NCBI RefSeq assembly: GCF_001940455.1
Contig: NZ_MKQR01000009.1
Span: 124,754-188,753 of the forward strand
DNA: 64,000 nucleotides
Source of the DNA: Actinokineospora bangkokensis
Lineage (GTDB): Bacteria > Actinomycetota > Actinomycetes > Mycobacteriales > Pseudonocardiaceae
Reading direction: 5' to 3'
Below are positions 58,101 to 64,000 of the stretch, piece after piece. The notes below the pieces were generated by a model, which ran no database searches, was not told the DNA's origin, and worked only from the letters and a program-made list of their open reading frames with translations. Numbering within the stretch: position 1 is the first letter of the stretch; every line of letters begins with the position of its first letter. The position numbers were made by a program, and so were the translations under genes.

Positions 58101-60868
58101 CGGCGATCGCGCCGCGCGCCCCGGCCCCCGGCCAAGACGGGCAGGCCGCCGGGGCGCACCGCGCGCTGGTCGAGCGGGACGAGCAGGTCGCCGCGCTGGC
58201 GGGCCTCGTGCGCGGGGTGCTCGGCGGCCGCTCCGGGCTGGCGCTGGTCGCCGGCGCGCCCGGCAGCGGCCGCACCGCCCTGGTCGAGCGGGCCGCCGGG
58301 CTGGCCGAGGACCTGGGTGTGCCGGTGCTGCGCGCCCGGGGCACCAGCACCGAGTCGTGCCTGCCGCACGGGCTGGTGTCCCAGCTGGTCGCCGCGCTGC
58401 CGCCGGAGCGGGCCCGCCACGTCCTCGAACCCCTGTGGGCGGACCTGGGCCCGGTGGCCACCGACCACGCGGTGGTCGGGCGCCTGCTCGACGCCGTCGA
58501 CCGCGGCCCGGCGCTGGTGCTGCTCGACGACGTGCACCTGGCCGACCCGCAGTCGCAGGCGTGGACGAGGGTGCTGCTGCGCCGGTTGCGCGGCAGCGCG
58601 CTGCTCGTGGTCGCCGTCGGGGCCGGTCGGGGCCCCGCCTGGCTGCACGAGGAGTGCGCGGTGCGCGCGGACGACGCGCTGCTGCTCGACCTGCGGCCGC
58701 TGAGCCGCGACGGCGTGGCGGCGCTGCTGCGCGGCAGGCCCGAGGCCGGGGTGGGCGCCCCGGCGCTGCACGCCGCGACGGGCGGGTCGCCCGGCCTGAT
58801 CGCCGACGTGCTGGCCGAGGGGCCGGTGGACGACCTGCGCCGCCGCGCCCGCGCCGCCCGCGCCGCGCGGGCGGAGCGCGCGGTCGCCGGGCTGCGCGGG
58901 GCGCCGCTGGCGCTGCTGCGCGCGCGCTCCGCCGCGGGCACGGCGTTGGAGCCCAGCCGCGTGCGCGGCCTCGCGGGCCTGTCCGCGCGGGACGCCGACG
59001 TGGCCGGGCGCCACCTGGTCGACCTCGCGCTGCTGCCCGCCGACCCCGGCGCCGCGCCGGACCCCGCGGTCGCGGAGCGGGCGCTGGCCGGGATGGACCG
59101 CGCGGACCGCCGCGACCTGTTCGGCCGGGCCGCGGAGCTGGCGCACCGGTGGGCCGCGCCGGACGTCGCCGTCGCGCGGCTGCTGCTGGAGGCCTGCCCG
59201 GTCGGGCGGCCGTGGGCGCAGGCCGCCCTGCGCGCGGGGGCCGCCCGCCGCCGGGGCGAGGGCGACACCCGCGGCGCCACCCGGTTCCTGCAGCGCGCGC
59301 TGGCCGAACCGCTGCCCGAGGACGCGCGCCGCGCGCTGGTGCTGGAGCTGGCCGCGGTGGAGACCTCCGGCGCCAGCAGCACCAGCGACCTGCGGCTGGC
59401 CAGGGTGATCCTCGACCGGGCCACCGCCGAGGACACCCGCGTCCGGCTGGCCGCCGCCGACTCGCTGCTCGTGCGCGGCGCGACCACCCTGGCCCGCCGG
59501 GTGCTGTCCACCGAGCCGCCCGGCAGCGAGGACGACGACCTGGCCGCGCTGCGCCTGCTCGCCGAGGACCTGACCCAGCACCCCGGCGACGGCCCGGCGC
59601 GGCCGTGGCCCGCCCGCGGCTGGCACTCCCGCCCGGCCCAGGCCGGGGTCGCGGCCTGGCTGGCCGCGGTCGAGGGCCGCGACGCCGCCCGCGCCCGCGA
59701 CCTGGCCAGGGTGGCGCTGGCGGGCAGGCTGCGGGCCGGGTTCGACGGCGCCCTGCTCTCGCCGCGGATCACCGCCGCCAGGGCGCTCATGCTCACCGAC
59801 GACGTGCTGGAGGCCCGGCAGGCGCTCGACGCCACCATCACCGACGCCCGCCGCCGGGGCGCGCGCAGCGCCGCCGCGCTCGCCCTCGTCGCCCGCGCGC
59901 AGCTGCACCTGCAGTGCGGGCGGCCTGCCGCCGCCGAGGAGGACGCCGCCGCGGCGGGCGAGTCGCTGCCGCACGAGGACTGGCACCCCTCGACGCTGCC
60001 GCTGGCGCTCGGGCTCCAGGTGATGCTCGCGCTGGGCGCCGACCGGCCCGACGACGCCGAGCGGGCCATCGCCGCGGCCAGCGGCCCGCCCCAGGAGGAC
60101 GGCTACGCCTGGTCGTACCTGCTGTTCACCCGGGGCGCGCTGGAGCTGCGGCTGGGCAGGCCGCGCGCCGCGCTCGACCACTTCCGCGAGTGCGGGCGGC
60201 GGATGCGGCAGAAGGGCTGGCACAACCCGGCGGTGCTGCCCTGGCGGTCGCTGACCGCGGTGGCGCTGCGCCGCGCGGGCATCGCGGGCCCGATCGACGA
60301 GCTGCTGGCCGCGGACCTGGCCCGCGCGAGCGCGTGGGGCACCCCGGCGTGCGTGGGGCAGGTCCACCTGTGGGCCGGGCAGGCGCTCACCGGCGCGGCC
60401 GCGCTGCGCAGGCTGGCCGAGGGCGTGGCCGCCCTGGAGCGCTCGCCCGCCCGGGACTGGCACCTGCAGGCCCTGCTCGCCCTGGCGGGCGCGCGGCTGG
60501 ACGCCGGGCAGGTCGCCGAGGTCGACCGGCACCTGGCGCAGGCCGAGCGGCTGGCCCGGCTGCACCGCCTCGACGGCCACCTGCCGCGCATCCGGGAGCT
60601 GGGGCGCCGCTTCGCCGAGCGCACCGGCGCCGAGGTCTCCCGGCTGCCCGGCCCCGGGTCCGCCCCGGCCCGCTCGGCGCTGCCGGTGGCGGCCAGGGAC
60701 GTGGCGGACCTGGTGGTGCGCGGGCTGTCCAACGGGGAGATCGCCCGCGCGCTCGACATCAGCAAGCGCACCGTCGAGCAGCACCTGACCCGGATCTACC
60801 GGATCTACGGCGTCGAGGGCCGCAGCGCGCTGCGGGCCCTGCTGGCGCCCTCGGACGAGGTGTGCTGA
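58097..60868 (+). CDS. AAA-ATPase/LuxR family regulator, second of three, 923 aa
   Basis: Same architecture as its neighbour: ATPase-like N-terminus (about 25-290), helical middle and C-terminal LuxR HTH (VADLVVRGLSNGEIARALDISKRTVEQHLTRIY). The P-loop reads GAPGSGRT, with Arg in place of the essential Lys, while Walker B is LVLLDDVHLAD. Nucleotide hydrolysis may therefore be weak or lost. It starts inside the stop of the first regulator and ends two bases before the third, so the three are translationally linked. Its sequence is clearly diverged from both neighbours, so this is not a recent duplication. Confidence 0.9.
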   Translation: MTAIAPRAPAPGQDGQAAGAHRALVERDEQVAALAGLVRGVLGGRSGLALVAGAPGSGRTALVERAAGLAEDLGVPVLRARGTSTESCLPHGLVSQLVAALPPERARHVLEPLWADLGPVATDHAVVGRLLDAVDRGPALVLLDDVHLADPQSQAWTRVLLRRLRGSALLVVAVGAGRGPAWLHEECAVRADDALLLDLRPLSRDGVAALLRGRPEAGVGAPALHAATGGSPGLIADVLAEGPVDDLRRRARAARAARAERAVAGLRGAPLALLRARSAAGTALEPSRVRGLAGLSARDADVAGRHLVDLALLPADPGAAPDPAVAERALAGMDRADRRDLFGRAAELAHRWAAPDVAVARLLLEACPVGRPWAQAALRAGAARRRGEGDTRGATRFLQRALAEPLPEDARRALVLELAAVETSGASSTSDLRLARVILDRATAEDTRVRLAAADSLLVRGATTLARRVLSTEPPGSEDDDLAALRLLAEDLTQHPGDGPARPWPARGWHSRPAQAGVAAWLAAVEGRDAARARDLARVALAGRLRAGFDGALLSPRITAARALMLTDDVLEARQALDATITDARRRGARSAAALALVARAQLHLQCGRPAAAEEDAAAAGESLPHEDWHPSTLPLALGLQVMLALGADRPDDAERAIAAASGPPQEDGYAWSYLLFTRGALELRLGRPRAALDHFRECGRRMRQKGWHNPAVLPWRSLTAVALRRAGIAGPIDELLAADLARASAWGTPACVGQVHLWAGQALTGAAALRRLAEGVAALERSPARDWHLQALLALAGARLDAGQVAEVDRHLAQAERLARLHRLDGHLPRIRELGRRFAERTGAEVSRLPGPGSAPARSALPVAARDVADLVVRGLSNGEIARALDISKRTVEQHLTRIYRIYGVEGRSALRALLAPSDEVC

Positions 60869-60870
60869 CC

Positions 60871-63636
60871 GTGCTCGTCGAACGCGCCGCCGAACTGGCC
60901 GCGCTCACCGCCGTCGTCGACACCGCCCGCGCGGGGCGTTCGCAGGTCGTGCTGGTCGGCGGCCCGCTCGGGGGCGGGCGCACGGCGCTGCTGCGCGCCG
61001 CCGCCGACCACGCCGCCGCCGCGGGCGCCGAGGTGCTGCGGGCCGAGTGCGCCCACGCCGAGCGCGACTTCCCCTTCGGCGTGGTGCTCCAGCTGCTCGA
61101 ACCCACCCTCCAGCGGCTCGGCCACGGCGCCCTGCTCGACCGGCTGCTCGGCGGCCACGACCCCGGCCAGGAGCACGCGCTGCTGCACGACACCGCCGCG
61201 GTGGTGCGCGAGCTGGCCGAGCTCGGCCCGCTGGTGCTCGTCGTCGACGACCTCCAGTGGGCGGACCGGGATTCCCTGCGCTGGCTGCTGTTCCTGGCCC
61301 AGCGGGTGCGCGGGCACGGCGTGGCGTTGCTGCTCGCGCGCACCTGCGGGCTGCCGCCCACCGACGCCGCCGCGCTCGCGGACCTGGCCGGGGTGGCCGA
61401 CACCCGCGTCGACGTGGCGCCGCTGAGCGCCGACGGGGTCGCGGCCGTGCTCACCGCCACCGCGGGCCGCGCCCCGGACGCGGCGTTCCTGGCAGCCGCC
61501 GTCGACGCGGGCGCGCGCACCCCGGTCTTCGCCACCGCGCTGGGCCGCGCCCTGGCCGAGCACGACCTGGCACCGGACGCCGCGCACCTGCGCCGGGCGC
61601 TGGAGCTGCCGCTGCTCGGGCCCGCCGCCCGGGTGGCCCGCTACCTGCGCGGCGGGCCGCGCGCGCTGGTCGACCTGGCCTGCGCGGCCAGGGTGCTGGG
61701 CGACAGCGCGACCCCGGAGCTGCTGGGCGAGCTCACCGGGCTGCCCGCCGCCGAGCTGGCCGAGTGCGCCAAGACCCTGCGCGAGCTGGGCATCACCACC
61801 GGCGACACCCGCCTGCTGCCGCTCGTGGCCGCCGCGGTGTGGCAGGCGCTGGAGCTGCTGCTCACCGCGGGGGAGCAGGAGCGGCTGCGGGCGGGCGCCG
61901 CCGACGTGCTCTACCGCGGCGGCGGCAGCCCGGAGGTGATCGCCGGGCACCTGCTGGCCACCACCGCGCCCCCGCCGCCGTGGGCCACCGACGTGCTGCG
62001 CGTGGCCGCAGCGGCGGCCACCGCCGCCGGTGACGCCCGCCGCGCCACCACCTACCTGCGGCACGCGCTGCTGCACTGCGACCCCGACGGCGACCTGCGG
62101 GGTGTGCTGCTCGCCGACCTCGCCGCCGCCGAGCGCCGCTACGACTTCCCCACCTCCACCCGGCACCTGCGCCAGGCGCTGCCGCTGCTCAGCTCGGCCA
62201 GGGCGCGCGCGGAGGCGGTGTGCGCCGCCCCGGTGTGCGTCACCGGCACGCTGGCCATCGGGCTGCCGCGGCTGCGCGAGATCGCCGCCGCCCTCGACGC
62301 CGACGGCCAGGAGCGGGAGCTGGCGCTGCGCGTGCGCGCCCGCATCCGGTTCGCCTCCCAGGGCGACCGGGCGGCGGTGGCGGGCTCGGCGCTGCGCGCG
62401 GCCGAGCTGGCCGGGGACTTCCCGCTGGCCACCGCGGCCGAGCGCGAGCTGACCGCGGTGCTGGCGCACGCGGCGATGGCGGCGGGCACGGTCGGGCGCG
62501 ACGAGCTGGCCGCCGCCGTGCGCGAGATCGTCGCCTGCGAGCCCGCCTCGGCGGTGCCGACCTCGGCGGTGCTGCCCACCGCGGTGCCGGTGCTGCTGGC
62601 CGCCGACGCCACCGACGGGCTGGAGCCGTGGCTGGCCACCGCGCTGCGGCTGGCCGAGGACGGCCGCGACCACCTCGGCGCCGCCGTCGTCGGCGCGCAG
62701 CGGGCGGTGCTGCTGGCCGGGGTCGGCTCGCTGGCGCAGGCCCGGCAGGCCGCCGAGGAGGCGCTGGGGCGCCTGGAGCACCCGCTGTTCGACGTCTCGG
62801 CCAACTGCGCGATCGCGCTGGCCACCGTGGCGGGCGAGCAGCACGACAGCGAGCTGGCCACCGCCGCGCTGCACGCCTGCGGGCGCGAACCGGACGGGCT
62901 GCTCTCCCCGAGCCTGCGGTCGCTGCTGCACGGCACGGTGTCCTGGACCGGCGGCGACCTCGCCGCCGCGGCCGAGCACTTCGCCGACCTCGGCCGCCAG
63001 CTGGAGGACGAGGGCGTGGCCAACCCGGGGCTGACCCCGTGGCGGCTGCGGGTGGCGAGCCTGTGCGACCGGATGGGCGAGCACCAGCGCGCGGTGCGCC
63101 TGGCCGAGGAGGAGCAGGAGCGGGTCCGGCTCTGGGGCGCGCCCGCGGCCATCGGCCGGGCGCTGCGGGTGCGCGCGGTGCTGGCGGGCGACCACGGCGG
63201 CCGCGCCCTGCTGCGCGAGGCCATCGAGGTGCTGGAGGGCTCGGGCAACCGGCTGGAGCTGGGCAAGGCGCTGGTCCTGCTGGGCAGGCGCACCCTGGCC
63301 GACGACCGGGCGGGCGCGGAGGCGCTGCTGCGCCGCGGCCACGGCCTCGCCACCCGCTGCGGGGCGACCCGGCTGGCCGAGCAGGCCGCGCTCGCCCTGG
63401 GCGGCGAGGCGCCCGCGTCGGCGCCGGACGCGGCCTCGCTGCTCACCCCCGCCGAGCGGCGGGTGGCCGAGCTGGTGGTGGCCGGGCAGCGCAACCGGGA
63501 GATCGCCGACGAGCTCGGCGTCTCGCTGCGCGCGGTGGAGAAGACGCTCACCGGTGCCTACCGCAAGCTCGGCGTGTCCGGGCGCGCGGACTTCGCCCGC
63601 GCGGTGCAGGACCTGCGCGGGCCCCGCGCGGGCTAA
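60871..63636 (+). CDS. AAA-ATPase/LuxR family regulator, third of three, 921 aa
   Basis: Third member of the cluster. The N-terminus LVERAAELAALTAVV is the usual entry of LuxR ATPases. The P-loop is GGPLGGGRT, again with Arg for Lys, and Walker B is LVLVVDDLQWAD. A long helical repeat region leads to the C-terminal HTH (LTPAERRVAELVVAGQRNREIADELGVSLRAVEKTLTGAYRKLGV). The GTG at 60871 has GGACGAGG about ten bases upstream; the GTG at 60862 would overlap the previous stop and is the alternative. It is the last gene of the operon; no clear terminator hairpin follows immediately. Confidence 0.9.
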   Translation: MLVERAAELAALTAVVDTARAGRSQVVLVGGPLGGGRTALLRAAADHAAAAGAEVLRAECAHAERDFPFGVVLQLLEPTLQRLGHGALLDRLLGGHDPGQEHALLHDTAAVVRELAELGPLVLVVDDLQWADRDSLRWLLFLAQRVRGHGVALLLARTCGLPPTDAAALADLAGVADTRVDVAPLSADGVAAVLTATAGRAPDAAFLAAAVDAGARTPVFATALGRALAEHDLAPDAAHLRRALELPLLGPAARVARYLRGGPRALVDLACAARVLGDSATPELLGELTGLPAAELAECAKTLRELGITTGDTRLLPLVAAAVWQALELLLTAGEQERLRAGAADVLYRGGGSPEVIAGHLLATTAPPPPWATDVLRVAAAAATAAGDARRATTYLRHALLHCDPDGDLRGVLLADLAAAERRYDFPTSTRHLRQALPLLSSARARAEAVCAAPVCVTGTLAIGLPRLREIAAALDADGQERELALRVRARIRFASQGDRAAVAGSALRAAELAGDFPLATAAERELTAVLAHAAMAAGTVGRDELAAAVREIVACEPASAVPTSAVLPTAVPVLLAADATDGLEPWLATALRLAEDGRDHLGAAVVGAQRAVLLAGVGSLAQARQAAEEALGRLEHPLFDVSANCAIALATVAGEQHDSELATAALHACGREPDGLLSPSLRSLLHGTVSWTGGDLAAAAEHFADLGRQLEDEGVANPGLTPWRLRVASLCDRMGEHQRAVRLAEEEQERVRLWGAPAAIGRALRVRAVLAGDHGGRALLREAIEVLEGSGNRLELGKALVLLGRRTLADDRAGAEALLRRGHGLATRCGATRLAEQAALALGGEAPASAPDAASLLTPAERRVAELVVAGQRNREIADELGVSLRAVEKTLTGAYRKLGVSGRADFARAVQDLRGPRAG

Positions 63637-64000
63637 GGCCTGTCCTCAAGCCTCGCCCAGCGATAGCCACGCCGACGGCACCGGCGGCTGTGGTGCCGGG
63701 TGGGAAGTCGGTGCCGGGGGCGGGTTCGTGGAACACCGCCTGGGAGTTCGTCCTGAGTGGATGACCGGTGGCCGCGGCCACCCCTGGGTGTTCCACCAGT
63801 GCGCCTCCCCGGGGTCCCCTGGCCGCAACAGTTCCCGGGTACCCCGCCGCGGTCGGGGATCCGCCTCGACCGCCACCCCGACGGGCTCGCGGCGCGGTCG
63901 AGCACCCCGGATCGGGGCCGCTGCGGCCGTTCGCGCCACGGCGGGCCGCCATCCAGACGATTCGCCCATCCCGGGCCCGGTTCCGCTGCGATCCCCTTAG
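63637..64000. other. 364-bp gene-free end of window with nested inverted repeats
   Basis: No gene is supported to the end of the window. GTGGAACAC (63728-63736) pairs with GTGTTCCAC (63788-63796), and inside lies the perfect 16-bp palindrome GGTGGCCGCGGCCACC (63767-63782). Together these could fold into a long structured RNA or form a terminator. What lies beyond the window edge is unknown. Confidence 0.5.

Noticed and set aside
58357-60862. A far upstream extension of the third LuxR gene
   Set aside because: The frame is open through the second LuxR gene, but the predicted residues are Arg/Ala/Gly-rich noise; homology to LuxR ATPases begins only at LVERAAELAAL (60871).
63554-64000. Open frame running off the right end of the window
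   Set aside because: It begins inside the third LuxR gene in another frame and its translation looks random, so no partial gene is claimed.
1-64000. tRNA, rRNA, riboswitch, phage or transposon genes
   Set aside because: No cloverleaf with a T-arm GGTTCGA context, transposase, integrase or attachment-site repeat was recognised; a computational scan (tRNAscan, Rfam) was not possible here.

Overview
The window is one continuous piece of a very GC-rich (about 75 percent by eye) actinobacterial chromosome. GTG starts, G/C in the third codon position, Shine-Dalgarno boxes of the GGAGG type, TANNNT -10 boxes and several leaderless genes all fit an actinomycete. The mix of a class I lysyl-tRNA synthetase, DHA2 efflux pumps, an F420-dependent enzyme, a CYP105-like P450 with a [3Fe-4S] ferredoxin, a bacteriophytochrome and large LuxR regulators suggests a filamentous genus of the Pseudonocardiales (Actinokineospora/Saccharothrix type). 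The genus is an inference. No tRNA, rRNA, CRISPR array, integrase or complete insertion sequence was seen.

Layout. 0.1-9.2 kb: MMPL transporter, secreted GH43, VOC protein with a divergent TrmB/LuxR-like regulator, secreted S8 protease, isochorismatase plus GlxA regulator, and a winged-helix protein. 9.3-16.4 kb: three efflux or hydrolase units, each with a TetR regulator and recognisable operators; two of these units have leaderless promoters overlapped by the operators. 16.6-22.2 kb: an AurF-like diiron oxygenase coupled to a fused ferredoxin/ferredoxin-NADP reductase, an SRPBCC protein, a PEP-mutase-like enzyme and class I LysRS. 22.2-26.9 kb: ArgP/LysE, an MFS pump, and the ferredoxin-P450 pair. 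27.0-33.5 kb: a LuxR-type two-component system divergent from a MacB-like ABC/FtsX pair, then TetR and a DUF998 membrane protein.

33.6-42.6 kb: an RsbW-like anti-sigma kinase behind a sigma-B-like promoter, then a six-gene minus-strand operon. This operon encodes a DeoR regulator, a YtfQ-like sugar-binding lipoprotein, a double-ABC ATPase, two permeases and a large secreted GH2 hydrolase with two C-terminal AbfB/CBM42-like modules. I read it as a furanose-sugar (galactofuranose or arabinofuranose) foraging locus. 42.7-47.5 kb: a light-sensing module in which a bacteriophytochrome kinase is divergent from a GAF/SpoIIE phosphatase and an Rcp1-like response regulator. 47.4-54.6 kb: a secreted SdrD-B-like protein, a MarR-VC0807 pair, a FAD monooxygenase, an F420 oxidoreductase, a STAS protein, a hydrolase, a methyltransferase and a CBS-BON protein. 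The MarR operator sequence recurs at the monooxygenase promoter.

55.2-63.6 kb: three consecutive 920-950-residue AAA/LuxR regulators, translationally coupled, occupying 8.4 kb and preceded by a 683-bp gene-free promoter region. The most interesting units are the triple LuxR operon, the phytochrome/PP2C/STAS/RsbW signalling set, the furanose-foraging operon, the AurF-FprB pair, and the operator-over-leaderless-promoter architectures.
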